From Streptomyces sp. PTY087I2 (GTDB lineage: Bacteria > Actinomycetota > Actinomycetes > Streptomycetales > Streptomycetaceae), in contig NZ_LZRD01000004.1 in assembly GCF_001687325.1 (NCBI RefSeq), positions 247,186-311,185 of the forward strand: a DNA stretch of 64,000 nucleotides. Direction: 5' to 3'. Below the pieces are notes generated by a model that was given only the letters and a program-made list of their open reading frames with translations, searched no databases and was not told the origin of the DNA. Shown one piece after another: positions 26,706 to 35,655 of the stretch. Positions within the stretch are counted from its first letter, which is position 1; each line of letters opens with the position of its first letter. A program made the translations under genes and the position numbers.

Positions 26706-27803
26706 ATGAACACCACCAAGAAGTACGCGGCGACCGCGCTCGCGGCGGCGCTCGGCGTCACCGTGCTCGCCGGCTGCGGCAGCGAGGACGGCTCGGCGGG
26801 CTCCGGGGCGTCCAAGGGCAGCGGCTCCAAGACCGTGACCCTGGTCAGCCACGACTCCTTCAACGTCTCGGAAGACGTGCTGAAGGCGTTCACGAAGGAG
26901 ACCGGCTACACGGTCAAGACCCTCAAGAGCGGCGACGCCGGGGCCGCGCTCAACCAGGAGATCCTGACCAAGGGCTCCCCGCGCGGTGACGTCTTCTTCG
27001 GCGTCGACAACACCCTGCTCTCCCGCGCCCTCGACAACGGTCTCTTCACCGCGTACGAGGCCAAGGGCCTGAACCGGGTCGCGCCGGACACGCAGACGGA
27101 CGAGAAGCACCGCGTCACGCCCGTCGACACCGGTGACATCTGCGTCAACTACGACAAGAAGTACTTCGCCGACAAGAAGCTCGCGCCGCCGAAGACCTTC
27201 GCGGACCTGCTGAAGCCCGCGTACAAGAACCTCCTCGTCACGGAGAACGCGGCCAGCTCCTCGCCCGGTCTCGGCTTCCTCCTCGGCACCATCGCCGCCG
27301 AGGGCGAGGACGGCTACGAGGCGTACTGGAAGAAGCTGAAGGCCAACGGCGTCAAGGTCGTGGACGGCTGGGAGCAGGCGTACAACGAGGAGTTCTCCGG
27401 CTCCGCGGGCGGCAAGAAGGCCAAGGCCGACCGGCCGCTCGTCGTCTCCTACGCCTCCAGCCCGCCCGTCGAGGTGCTCTACGCCGACCCGCAGCCGAAG
27501 GAGGCCCCCACCGGAGTCGCCACCGGCACCTGCTTCCGGCAGACCGAATACGCCGGGCTGCTCACCGGGGCGAAGAACGAGGCGGGCGGCAAGGCGCTGC
27601 TGGACTTCATGATCAGCAAGACGTTCCAGGAGGACATGCCGCTCAACATGTTCGTCAACCCGGTCGTGACGGACGCCGAGCTGCCGGAGCTGTTCACGAA
27701 GCACGGCGAGAAGGTCGACACGCCTCCCGCCGTCACGCCCGAGAAGATCGCCGCCAACCGTGAGCAGTGGATCCAGTCGTGGCAGTCGCTGGTCCTGAAG
27801 TAG
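26706..27803 (+). CDS. Thiamine ABC transporter, substrate-binding lipoprotein (ThiB-like)
   Basis: The 365-residue extracellular lipoprotein has a signal peptide ending in the lipobox LAGC (Cys at about 24) and belongs to the iron/thiamine-type binding-protein family. SHDSFNVSEDVLKAF and the internal GDICVNYDKKYFAD are characteristic of ThiB/TbpA. ATG 26706 with AGGAGGA upstream is chosen over an upstream in-frame start in the leader. The TPP riboswitch directly before it and the permease and ATPase after it support thiamine uptake. Confidence 0.9.
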   Translation: MNTTKKYAATALAAALGVTVLAGCGSEDGSAGSGASKGSGSKTVTLVSHDSFNVSEDVLKAFTKETGYTVKTLKSGDAGAALNQEILTKGSPRGDVFFGVDNTLLSRALDNGLFTAYEAKGLNRVAPDTQTDEKHRVTPVDTGDICVNYDKKYFADKKLAPPKTFADLLKPAYKNLLVTENAASSSPGLGFLLGTIAAEGEDGYEAYWKKLKANGVKVVDGWEQAYNEEFSGSAGGKKAKADRPLVVSYASSPPVEVLYADPQPKEAPTGVATGTCFRQTEYAGLLTGAKNEAGGKALLDFMISKTFQEDMPLNMFVNPVVTDAELPELFTKHGEKVDTPPAVTPEKIAANREQWIQSWQSLVLK

Positions 27804-29494
27804 GGATCGAGAAGCGGTCCGCCCGGCCCGCCGGTCGCGGGTCCGGGCGGCGCGGGGCCGCGGTGCGGCTCGGCCTGATGGCCGTGCCCGTCGCGTTCTT
27901 CGCGCTGTTCTTCGCCTATCCCGTGACCGCCATCGTCGGCCGCGGGATCAAGGCGGAGGGCGACTGGCAGTTCGGGCGGATCGGCGAGGTGCTGAGCCGG
28001 CCGGACATCCTCGACGTCCTCTGGTTCACCACCTGGCAGGCCCTCGCCTCGACCGCGCTCACCCTGCTGATCGCCCTCCCCGGGGCATACGTCTTCGCCC
28101 GCTTCGACTTCCCGGGCAAACAGGTGCTGCGGGCGGTCGTCACCGTGCCGTTCGTGCTGCCCACCGTCGTCGTCGGCACCGCGTTCCTGGCGCTGCTCGG
28201 GCGCGGCGGGCTCCTCGACGAGCTGTGGGGCGTCCGCCTCGACACCACCGTGTGGGCGATCCTGCTGGCCCACGTCTTCTTCAACTACGCGGTGGTCGTA
28301 CGGACGGTGGGCGGGCTCTGGTCGCAGCTCGACCCGCGCCAGGAGGAGGCCGCGCGGGTGCTGGGGGCCGGACGGTTCGCCGCGTTCCGCCGCGTGACGC
28401 TGCCCGCGCTCGCCCCCGCCGTCGCGGCCGCAGCACTGATGGTCTTCCTCTTCACGTTCACCTCCTTCGGCGTCGTACAGATCCTCGGCGGACCGGCGTA
28501 CTCCACCCTGGAGGTGGAGATCTACCGGCAGACCGCGCAGCTGCTGGACCTGCCGACCGCCGCCGTGCTGACCCTGGTGCAGTTCGCCGCGGTCGGCGGA
28601 ATCCTCGCCGTGCACGCCGCGACCGTACGCCGCCGGGAACGGGCGCTGAAGCTCGTCGACCCGGCGCAGACCTCCCGCAGGCCGCGTGGCGTGGGTCAGT
28701 GGGCGCTGCTCGGCGGCGTACTGCTGACGGCACTGCTGCTGATCCTGCTGCCGCTCGGTGTGCTGGTGGAGCGTTCCTTCGACGGGCCCGGCAGCTACGG
28801 CTTCGGCTACTACGAGGCCCTCCAGTCGGTCGGGGCGGGCGGCTCCTCCACCTTCCTGGTGCCGCCGCTGGAGGCCGTCGGCAACTCCCTGCGGTACGCG
28901 CTCGTCGCGACCCTCATCGCCCTCGTCGTCGGCGGGCTCGCGGCTGCGGCCCTGACCCGGCGGGCCGGGCGGCTGGTCCGGGGCTTCGACGCGCTGCTGA
29001 TGCTGCCCCTCGGGGTCTCCGCCGTGACCGTCGGCTTCGGCTTCCTGATCACCCTGGACAAGCCGCCGCTCGACCTGCGGACCTCCTGGATCCTGGTCCC
29101 GCTGGCCCAGGCGCTGGTCGGCGTCCCCTTCGTCGTACGGACCATGCTGCCGGTGCTGCGCGCGGTCGACGACCGGCTGCGGGAGGCCGCCGCCGTGCTC
29201 GGGGCATCGCCGCTGCGGGCCTGGCGGGAGGTCGATCTGCCGCTGGTGCGACGGGCGGTGCTCGTCGCGGCGGGCTTCGCGTTCGCGGTCTCCCTCGGGG
29301 AGTTCGGCGCGACGGTGTTCATCGCGCGCCCCGACAATCCGACCCTGCCGGTCGCCGTGGCCCGGCTGCTGGGCCGGTCCGGGGAGCTCAACTACGGCCA
29401 GGCGATGGCCCTGAGCACGATTCTGATGCTGGTGTGCGCGGTGTCGCTGCTGCTCCTGGAGCGTATCCGCACCGACCGATCCGGGGAGTTCTGA
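27779..29494 (+). CDS. Thiamine ABC transporter permease (ThiP-like, fused two-domain)
   Basis: A permease of about 571 residues with two repeats of a six-helix unit. EEAARVLGAGRFAAFRRVTLP and REAAAVLGASPLRAWREVDLP are the two EAA loops that contact the ATPase. This internal duplication is characteristic of ThiP and FbpB permeases. The start is uncertain: GTG 27767 and GTG 27779 both lie within the 3' end of the binding-protein gene, and neither has a strong ribosome site, so coupling is likely. It is followed six bases later by the ATPase gene. Confidence 0.88.
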   Translation: MAVAGPEVGIEKRSARPAGRGSGRRGAAVRLGLMAVPVAFFALFFAYPVTAIVGRGIKAEGDWQFGRIGEVLSRPDILDVLWFTTWQALASTALTLLIALPGAYVFARFDFPGKQVLRAVVTVPFVLPTVVVGTAFLALLGRGGLLDELWGVRLDTTVWAILLAHVFFNYAVVVRTVGGLWSQLDPRQEEAARVLGAGRFAAFRRVTLPALAPAVAAAALMVFLFTFTSFGVVQILGGPAYSTLEVEIYRQTAQLLDLPTAAVLTLVQFAAVGGILAVHAATVRRRERALKLVDPAQTSRRPRGVGQWALLGGVLLTALLLILLPLGVLVERSFDGPGSYGFGYYEALQSVGAGGSSTFLVPPLEAVGNSLRYALVATLIALVVGGLAAAALTRRAGRLVRGFDALLMLPLGVSAVTVGFGFLITLDKPPLDLRTSWILVPLAQALVGVPFVVRTMLPVLRAVDDRLREAAAVLGASPLRAWREVDLPLVRRAVLVAAGFAFAVSLGEFGATVFIARPDNPTLPVAVARLLGRSGELNYGQAMALSTILMLVCAVSLLLLERIRTDRSGEF

Positions 29495-29499
29495 ACGAC

Positions 29500-30561
29500 A
29501 TGCTGAGCTTGCAGGCCGCCACCGTACGGTTCGGGAAGCGGGCCGCGCTCGACGCGGTGGACCTGGAGGTCGCCGACCACCGGATCGTCTGCGTCCTCGG
29601 GCCCAGCGGCAGCGGGAAGTCCACCCTGCTGCGGGCCGTCGCCGGGCTCCAGCCCATGGACGGCGGCCGGGTCCTGCTGGCCGGACAGGACCAGGCGGGC
29701 GTCCCCGTGCACCGGCGCGGGCTCGGCCTGATGTTCCAGGACCACCAGCTCTTCCCGCACCGCGACGTCGGCTCCAACGTCGCCTTCGGGCTGCGGATGC
29801 ACGGCACCGGGCGGGCCGAGACCGAGCGCCGGGTCCGCGAACTCCTGGAGCTGGTCGGCCTGCCGGGCGCGGAACGCCGGGCCGTCGCCGCGCTCTCCGG
29901 CGGCGAACAGCAGCGCGTCGCCCTGGCCCGCGCGCTCGCCCCGCGCCCGAAGCTCCTGATGCTCGACGAGCCGCTCGGGCAGCTCGACCGGAGCCTGCGC
30001 GAACGGCTCGTCGTGGAACTCCGCACGCTCTTCCAGGAGTTGGGAACCACCGTGCTGGCCGTCACGCACGACCAGGGCGAGGCGTTCGCGCTCGCCGACC
30101 GGGTCGTCGTGATGCGGGACGGCCGGATCGCGCAGGAGGGCACCCCGCTGGACGTCTGGCAGCGCCCGGCCTCCGCGTTCGTCGCCCGGTTCCTCGGCTT
30201 CGACAACGTCACCCCCGCCACGGTCACCGGCCAGGCCGCCGCCACCGCCTGGGGCAAGATCCCGGTGCCCGAGGGCTCCCCGCAGGGCGAGACCGATCTC
30301 CTGGTCCGGCCCGCCGGGGTCCGGATCGGCGCCCCCGAGGACGGCCTGCGCTGCACGGTCGGCGTCCGCACCTTCCAGGGGAACCATGTGACCGTACGGC
30401 TGCTGCCCGAGAACGCGCCGGTGCTGGAGGCCGAATGCGCCCTGCGGGACACCCCGGACGAGGGCGCGGTCGTGGGCGTCCGCTTCGACGCGGCGGAGAC
30501 GGTGGTGCTGGCGGGCGCCCCGAGTCCCAGCGCCTCACCCGACCCCGACGACCCGGCGTGA
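29500..30561 (+). CDS. Thiamine ABC transporter ATP-binding protein (ThiQ/FbpC-like)
   Basis: The 353-residue ATPase has Walker A GPSGSGKST near 37-45, signature LSGGEQQRVALARALA, Walker B LLMLDEPLG and the H-loop VTHDQGEAFAL. A C-terminal TOBE-like regulatory part (RPAGVRIG, FQGNHVTVRLL) follows. ATG 29500 follows GGGGAG; the long upstream open frame is a shadow of the permease gene. The stop codon lies three bases from the stop of the convergent response regulator gene, with no hairpin between. Confidence 0.92.
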   Translation: MLSLQAATVRFGKRAALDAVDLEVADHRIVCVLGPSGSGKSTLLRAVAGLQPMDGGRVLLAGQDQAGVPVHRRGLGLMFQDHQLFPHRDVGSNVAFGLRMHGTGRAETERRVRELLELVGLPGAERRAVAALSGGEQQRVALARALAPRPKLLMLDEPLGQLDRSLRERLVVELRTLFQELGTTVLAVTHDQGEAFALADRVVVMRDGRIAQEGTPLDVWQRPASAFVARFLGFDNVTPATVTGQAAATAWGKIPVPEGSPQGETDLLVRPAGVRIGAPEDGLRCTVGVRTFQGNHVTVRLLPENAPVLEAECALRDTPDEGAVVGVRFDAAETVVLAGAPSPSASPDPDDPA

Positions 30562-30564
30562 CCC

Positions 30565-31248
30565 TCAGGGGCCGTCCGGCCGTGGGTGGTTGGCTCCCGC
30601 CACCACCAGCCCCAGTTCGTACGCCAGGATCACCGCCTGCGCCCGGTCCCGCAGCCCCATCTTCGCGAACAGCCGGTTGATGTGGGTCTTCACCGTGTGG
30701 TCGGTGATGGTCAGCCGGTCGGCGATGTCCGCGTTGGACAGCCCCCGGGCGATCAGGACGAGCACCTCGGCCTCGCGCGCGGTCAGCCCCTCGATCGAGC
30801 GCGGCGGGGGAGCGCTGACCCGCTGCCGGGCGAACTCCGCGATCAGCCGCCCGGTGATCTCGGGGGCCAGCAGGGCGTGACCGCCCGCCACCACCCGTAC
30901 CGCGTGCAGCAGTTCGGGAAAGGTCGCGTCCTTCAGCAGGAAGCCGCTGGCTCCGGCGGTGAGAGCGTCGTACACGTACTCGTCCAGGCCGAACGTCGTC
31001 AGCATCAGCGCCCTGGTCGCCCCGTTCGACGCCGCGACGATCTCGCGCGCCGCGTCGATGCCGCCGAGGCGGGGCATCCGGATGTCCAACAGGACCACAT
31101 CGGGACGCAGTTCGGCCGCGCCGAGCACGGCCTGTTCGCCGTCCTCCGCCTCTCCGACCACCTCGATGTCGTCCTGCGTGTTCAGCAGGCCGGCGAACGC
31201 CGTGCGGACGACGGCCTGGTCGTCGGCCACCAGCACCCGGATCACCAC
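30565..31248 (-). CDS. NarL/FixJ-type response regulator
   Basis: The 227-residue regulator has a receiver domain with phospho-acceptor Asp55 (VVLLDIRMP) and a LuxR-type helix-turn-helix (LTAREAEVLVLIARGLSNAD, then ITDHTVKTHINRLFAKMGL) at about 155-210. Its gene follows the histidine kinase gene with a seven-base overlap, so the pair is an operon. The signal and targets are unknown. Confidence 0.93.
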   Translation of the reverse strand: MVIRVLVADDQAVVRTAFAGLLNTQDDIEVVGEAEDGEQAVLGAAELRPDVVLLDIRMPRLGGIDAAREIVAASNGATRALMLTTFGLDEYVYDALTAGASGFLLKDATFPELLHAVRVVAGGHALLAPEITGRLIAEFARQRVSAPPPRSIEGLTAREAEVLVLIARGLSNADIADRLTITDHTVKTHINRLFAKMGLRDRAQAVILAYELGLVVAGANHPRPDGP

Positions 31249-32501
31249 GGCAGCTCCGCCTCCACGAGGAAGCCGCCGGCCGGACCCCGGCCCGTGGTGA
31301 GCGCTCCGCCGAGCAGGGAGGCACGTTCGGCCATCCCCACCAGCCCGTGCCCCGCCCGCCCGGTGGGGGCGGAAGGATCGGGGCCGGGCCCGTCATCGGT
31401 CACGCGCACCGTCAACACGCGCGTGCCGTAGTGGAGTTCCACGACCGCGTGCGAACCCGGGGCGTGCCGACGGGTGTTCGTCAGGGCCTCCTGGGCGATC
31501 CGGTACGCCGACAGCTCCCAGGACGCGGGCAGCGGAACCCGCTCGCCGCTGATCCGCAGCCCGGCCGCACCGCCCACCGCCCGGTGCTGGTCCAGGAGTT
31601 CATCGAGTCCGGCCAGGGAGGGCTGCGGGGCGGTGAGCGGGGCCGGTGAGGTGGCGTCGCCCGTCCGCAGCACCCCGAGCAGCCGCCGCAGCTCCGCCAT
31701 CGAGGAGCGTGCGGTGCCCGCGATCTCCTGGAAGGCGTCCCGCGCCGGGGGCGAGAGATCCGGAGTCGTGTACGTGGCGCTCTCGGCCCGGACCGCGATC
31801 ACCGACACCGAGTGGGCGATCATGTCGTGCAACTCCCTCGCTATCGCGGCCCGTTCCGCCTCGGCCGCCTGCCGTCGCTCCATCTCCAGCAGCCGGGACT
31901 GGGCGGCCGCCCGGGTGTGCCGGGTCTCCTCGCGTGCCCGCACCGCGTCGCCCGTGCTCACCGCGCCCAGGATCAGCACCGTCAGCACCAGCGTCTCCGC
32001 GTACAGCCCGAGACTGAACCGGTCGGTGCCCTGGAGCGCGGGCAGCCCGGGGGAGCCGTCCCGGGCCCACCGGTCGATGTGCACCAGGTTGACCGTCAGC
32101 GCCGCCAGCGAACCGGCCAGCACGAGGATCGCCGGATGCTGCACCCGGTGCCGCCCCAGGGTGTAACAGCCGATCAGGGAACCGGCGATGGTCGCGTACG
32201 CCATGTTGCCGTCGGTCCCGAAGCTCAGCAGGGCCGCGCCCACGGTCAGGAACCCGACGGCGGGCCACATCGCCCGCAGCGCCAGCGAAGCCGTGCAGAC
32301 GAGCACCCCGAACGCCGTGGCCGCCGAACCCGGTACGAGGGCCAGCTCCACCACCGCGAAGAGCGTCAGCCCCGCCGCGGTCAGCCAGGCGTACGAGGGT
32401 GCCGCCGCCCAGTCCCGCAGCCGTCGTCGCAGCCCGCGGTCCGGCGGCGGGGCTTCGGGGGCGGTGGCGGCCGGGCGGTCCGGCGTGATGGTGCGCGTCA
32501 T
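31242..32501 (-). CDS. Membrane histidine kinase (HisKA_3/NarX type)
   Basis: The roughly 419-residue kinase has five or six membrane helices in the first 170 residues and no large extracellular domain. The phospho-acceptor His lies in RELHDMIAHSVSV, and a HATPase_c domain follows (QEALTNTRRHAPGS, DDGPGPDPS, GHGLVGMAERASLLGG). Intramembrane-sensing kinases of this shape often respond to envelope stress. The start could be 32537 (MCRTSAVTK) or 32501 (MTRTITPDRP); I prefer 32501 from the shape of related kinases. Confidence 0.9.
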   Translation of the reverse strand: MTRTITPDRPAATAPEAPPPDRGLRRRLRDWAAAPSYAWLTAAGLTLFAVVELALVPGSAATAFGVLVCTASLALRAMWPAVGFLTVGAALLSFGTDGNMAYATIAGSLIGCYTLGRHRVQHPAILVLAGSLAALTVNLVHIDRWARDGSPGLPALQGTDRFSLGLYAETLVLTVLILGAVSTGDAVRAREETRHTRAAAQSRLLEMERRQAAEAERAAIARELHDMIAHSVSVIAVRAESATYTTPDLSPPARDAFQEIAGTARSSMAELRRLLGVLRTGDATSPAPLTAPQPSLAGLDELLDQHRAVGGAAGLRISGERVPLPASWELSAYRIAQEALTNTRRHAPGSHAVVELHYGTRVLTVRVTDDGPGPDPSAPTGRAGHGLVGMAERASLLGGALTTGRGPAGGFLVEAELPW

Positions 32502-32643
32502 ACGGAGATTCTTCGTCACCGCCGAGGTCCGGCACATCGGAGCACGGGTGGAATTCCCCGCGCCGGCTCATGCCACGGGTTGACCCCGAGGACCGGACGG
32601 TGGTGTGACGATCCGCGAACGGCCCGTTCCTAGCCTCGGATCC

Positions 32644-33846
32644 ATGGCAACGACCACGCCTCTCACCCCTCCTGACCAGTGCGGAAAGCCGCCATCGCTC
32701 CCTTCCGGCGCCCGCTGGTGGGCGCTCTGCGCGGCTGCCGCCCTCGGGCTCGCCGTCTGCTCCTCGCTCGGCCCGCACCGCGTCTGGGGAAGCGTGGCGG
32801 CGCTCGGCTACCTGGCCGCCGCGCTGCTCGCCGCGCGTGGGCGGAGCCCCCGTACGGCCGGTGCGGTCGCCGTCGCCGGGGCGGTGCTGCTGCCCCTGCT
32901 GTGGCTTCTCGCCGTGGAACAGGCGCAGTTGGAGGTGCGGGTGGTCGCACGGTCGGCCGGGCTGCTGCTCGCCAAGGGAACCCCGTATCTCCAACGGCCC
33001 ATGGTTCCGGAGGACTTCAACCCGTACCTCCCGGGCATGGCCGTCTTCGGTCTGCCGGAGGCCGTGGCCGGGCCCGGCCCGCTCACCGACCCCCGGCTGT
33101 GGATGGGCGCGGCGTTCCTCGGCGCGCTCGCGTTCGCCCTCCCGGCGGGGTTCCGGAGCGCACCGCTGCGGTGGATCGCCGCCTGCCCGCTGGTCGCGCT
33201 GCCGCTCGCGGTCGGGGGCGTCGATCTGCCGGTGGCCGGGCTGATGTGCCTCGGGCTCGCCCTGGCCGGACGGGAACGAGCGGGCGCGGCCGGGCTGGCG
33301 CTCGGCGCGGCCGCCGCCCTCAAGTGGACGGCCTGGCCCGCGATTCCGGTGGCCCTGGCCCTGCTGGCGGCGGCCTCCCGGTCAGCGGGCCGGACGGCGG
33401 ACCGCGCTGCCGCGCGCTGCGGGATCGTCGCCCTGCTCACCGCCGCCGCCCTCGTCCTTCCCGTCGCACTGCGCGACCCGGGAGCCTTCCGGGCCCATGT
33501 CGTCGACTTCCCGCTCGGGCTGACCGACGCGGTCTCGTCCGCCGCGAGCCCGCTCCCCGGCCATCTGCTGGCCACCCACGTCCCCGGCGGCCGCACCCTG
33601 GCCCTCCTGCTGCTCGGGGTGAGCGCCCTCCTGATCGCCCTCTCCCTCCTCGTCCGGCCCCCGGCGACGACGGCGGACGCGGCGGTGAGGCTCGCGCTCG
33701 GGCTGCTTCTGGCCATCGCGTTCATGCCCGCGAGCCGGGTCGGCTATCTGGTGCACCCGCTGGTCCTCGTGGCGTGGGCGGCGGCCCGGCAGACACCCGA
33801 CCAGCCCCCCTTTCTCGTACGCGTACGGAAGCAGGTGTCCCGATGA
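32644..33846 (+). CDS. Polytopic membrane protein, glycosyltransferase 87-like
   Basis: A 400-residue protein with about ten hydrophobic helices and the external loop KGTPYLQRPMVPEDFNPYLPG. Its shape fits GT87/DUF2029 mannosyl- or arabinosyltransferase-like proteins that use polyprenyl-linked sugars. The four-base overlap with a PimB-like glycosyltransferase gene supports a role in glycolipid or envelope glycan assembly (inference). ATG 32644 gives MATTTPLTPPD; GTG 32605 is an alternative start. Confidence 0.7.
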   Translation: MATTTPLTPPDQCGKPPSLPSGARWWALCAAAALGLAVCSSLGPHRVWGSVAALGYLAAALLAARGRSPRTAGAVAVAGAVLLPLLWLLAVEQAQLEVRVVARSAGLLLAKGTPYLQRPMVPEDFNPYLPGMAVFGLPEAVAGPGPLTDPRLWMGAAFLGALAFALPAGFRSAPLRWIAACPLVALPLAVGGVDLPVAGLMCLGLALAGRERAGAAGLALGAAAALKWTAWPAIPVALALLAAASRSAGRTADRAAARCGIVALLTAAALVLPVALRDPGAFRAHVVDFPLGLTDAVSSAASPLPGHLLATHVPGGRTLALLLLGVSALLIALSLLVRPPATTADAAVRLALGLLLAIAFMPASRVGYLVHPLVLVAWAAARQTPDQPPFLVRVRKQVSR

Positions 33847-35072
33847 CCGGCGGCCGCACCCTCGTGGTGACCAACGACTTCCCGCCGCGCCAGGGCGGCA
33901 TCGAGACCTTCGTGCGGGCGATGACCGACCGGTTCCCCACGGACGCCGTCGTCGTCTACACCTCGGCCGAACCCGGGGCGGCCGTTCATGACGCGGCCCT
34001 GCCCTACCCCGTGGTCCGCGACCCGGCCCGGATGCTGCTCCCCGTCCCGCGCGTCGCCGCCCGCGCCGCCGGACTCGCCCGCCGCCACGGCTGCGACAGC
34101 GTCTGGTTCGGGGCCGCCGCCCCGCTCGGGCTCATGGCGGACCGGCTGCGCCGGGAGAGCGGGGTGCGGCGGGCCGTCGCCACGACGCACGGGCACGAGG
34201 TGTGGTGGGCCCGTACCCCGGGGGCCCGGTCCCTGCTCCGGCGGATCGGTGAGCGGACGGACGCGGTGACCTATCTGGGGGCGGCCACCCGCGCGCCCAT
34301 CGCCGCCGCGCTCGGTCCGGCCGCCGCCCGCCGCATGGTGCGCCTGGCACCGGGCGTGGACGCGGAGGCCTTCGCCGTACGGCCCGGGGCGCGCGAAGCC
34401 GTACGGGATCCGGCGCGCGACGGCGGACGCGAAGGGGCACACGGCGGCGGACCGCCCCGGGCGCGCGTACGCCCCAGTGCGCGCAACAGCGTCCGCCGGC
34501 GGTACGGCCTCGGCGCGCGGCCCGTGATCCTGTGTGCCGCGCGGCTCGTCCCGCGCAAGGGGCAGGACACCCTGATCCGCGCCCTCCCCGCCGTCCTGCG
34601 CTCGGTGCCCGACGCCGTACTCCTGCTGACCGGCGACGGACCGTACGCCCGGACCCTGCACCGGCTCGCCGCCGACACCGGGGTCGCGCACGCGGTGGTC
34701 CTCGCCGGCGGACGGCCGCACCCGGAGATGCCGGAGCACTACGCGGCCGCCGACGTCTTCGCCATGCCCTGCCGCACCCGCAGACGCGGCCTGGAGGTGG
34801 AGGGGCTCGGCATCGTCTTCCTGGAAGCGGCGGCCGCCGGGCTGCCGGTCCTCGTCGGCGATTCGGGCGGCGCGCCCGACACCGTACGGGACGGGGAGAC
34901 CGGGTACCTGGTCGACGGGCGCGATACGGCCGCCGTCGCGGACCGGCTCGTCGCGCTGCTGCGGGACCGGGCGGCGGCCACGGCGATGGGGGAGAAGGGC
35001 CGGGCGTGGGTCCGCGAGGCATGGGGCTGGGAGAGCGCGTACGCCACCCTCGCCGGACTGCTGCGGCCCTGA
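33843..35072 (+). CDS. GT4-family glycosyltransferase (PimB-like)
   Basis: The 409-residue protein has the N-terminal sugar-acceptor domain (LVVTNDFPPRQGGIETFV) and the C-terminal nucleotide-sugar site (ARLVPRKGQDTLI, GDGPYARTL, EGLGIVFLEAAAAGLPVL with the E-x7-E motif). This resembles the PimB/MgtA mannosyltransferases of actinobacterial phosphatidylinositol mannosides. The linker between domains (about 178-218) holds an Arg/Gly-rich insertion that looks strain-specific. The start ATG overlaps the preceding stop (ATGA). Confidence 0.88.
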   Translation: MTGGRTLVVTNDFPPRQGGIETFVRAMTDRFPTDAVVVYTSAEPGAAVHDAALPYPVVRDPARMLLPVPRVAARAAGLARRHGCDSVWFGAAAPLGLMADRLRRESGVRRAVATTHGHEVWWARTPGARSLLRRIGERTDAVTYLGAATRAPIAAALGPAAARRMVRLAPGVDAEAFAVRPGAREAVRDPARDGGREGAHGGGPPRARVRPSARNSVRRRYGLGARPVILCAARLVPRKGQDTLIRALPAVLRSVPDAVLLLTGDGPYARTLHRLAADTGVAHAVVLAGGRPHPEMPEHYAAADVFAMPCRTRRRGLEVEGLGIVFLEAAAAGLPVLVGDSGGAPDTVRDGETGYLVDGRDTAAVADRLVALLRDRAAATAMGEKGRAWVREAWGWESAYATLAGLLRP

Positions 35073-35198
35073 CCGCGCCGCCGGAGCGCGTGCCGTACGC
35101 CGCGACAGCGCGGCCAGGGCCCGGCAAGCTGGAGGTCCGGAGCCCCGTACCCGTACGGCAGCGACAGCGACAGTGACAGCGACGAAGGACCGTGAACC

Positions 35199-35654
35199 AT
35201 GACCGGTGGCACCCGCGAGGGCATCGACCTCACCCGCGTCCTCGACGCCCCGCAGCAGCGGGTCTTCGCCGCCTGGACGTCACCGGAGGACTTCGCCGCC
35301 TGGTACGGGGGCCAGGCGGACGTCCCCCTGGACCGGGTGGCGATGGACGTACGGCCCGGGGGCTCGTGGAGCCTGGTCATCGTGATGCCGGGCGTCGAGA
35401 TGCCCTTCCACGGGGTCTACCGCGAGGTCAGCGAACCCGACGGGCTGGTCTTCACGCTGAAGGACGGCTCCGCCCCCGAGGACGCCGAGGGCGAGACCGT
35501 GACCGTCACCTTCAGCGACCTCGGGGGCGGCCGGACCGAACTGGCCTTCCAGCAGCGCGGCGGGAACCTCACCCCCGAGCAGTACGCGGCGGCCGAGGAC
35601 GGCTGGGAGGCCTTCTTCGACACCCTCGCCGACCGCCTCGCCGCTCACCCCTGA
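35199..35654 (+). CDS. START/AHSA1-domain (SRPBCC) protein
   Basis: A 151-residue single-domain protein with the AHSA1 pattern: VLDAPQQRVFAAWTSPEDFA, MDVRPGGSW, and the closing helix EDGWEAFFDTLADRLA. Such proteins bind hydrophobic ligands in a cavity; the ligand is not known. A short hexamer-like repeat (GCGACA type) at 35160-35185 precedes the ribosome site GAAGGA. It may be transcribed with the upstream glycosyltransferase genes. Confidence 0.88.
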   Translation: MTGGTREGIDLTRVLDAPQQRVFAAWTSPEDFAAWYGGQADVPLDRVAMDVRPGGSWSLVIVMPGVEMPFHGVYREVSEPDGLVFTLKDGSAPEDAEGETVTVTFSDLGGGRTELAFQQRGGNLTPEQYAAAEDGWEAFFDTLADRLAAHP

Positions 35655-35655
35655 A

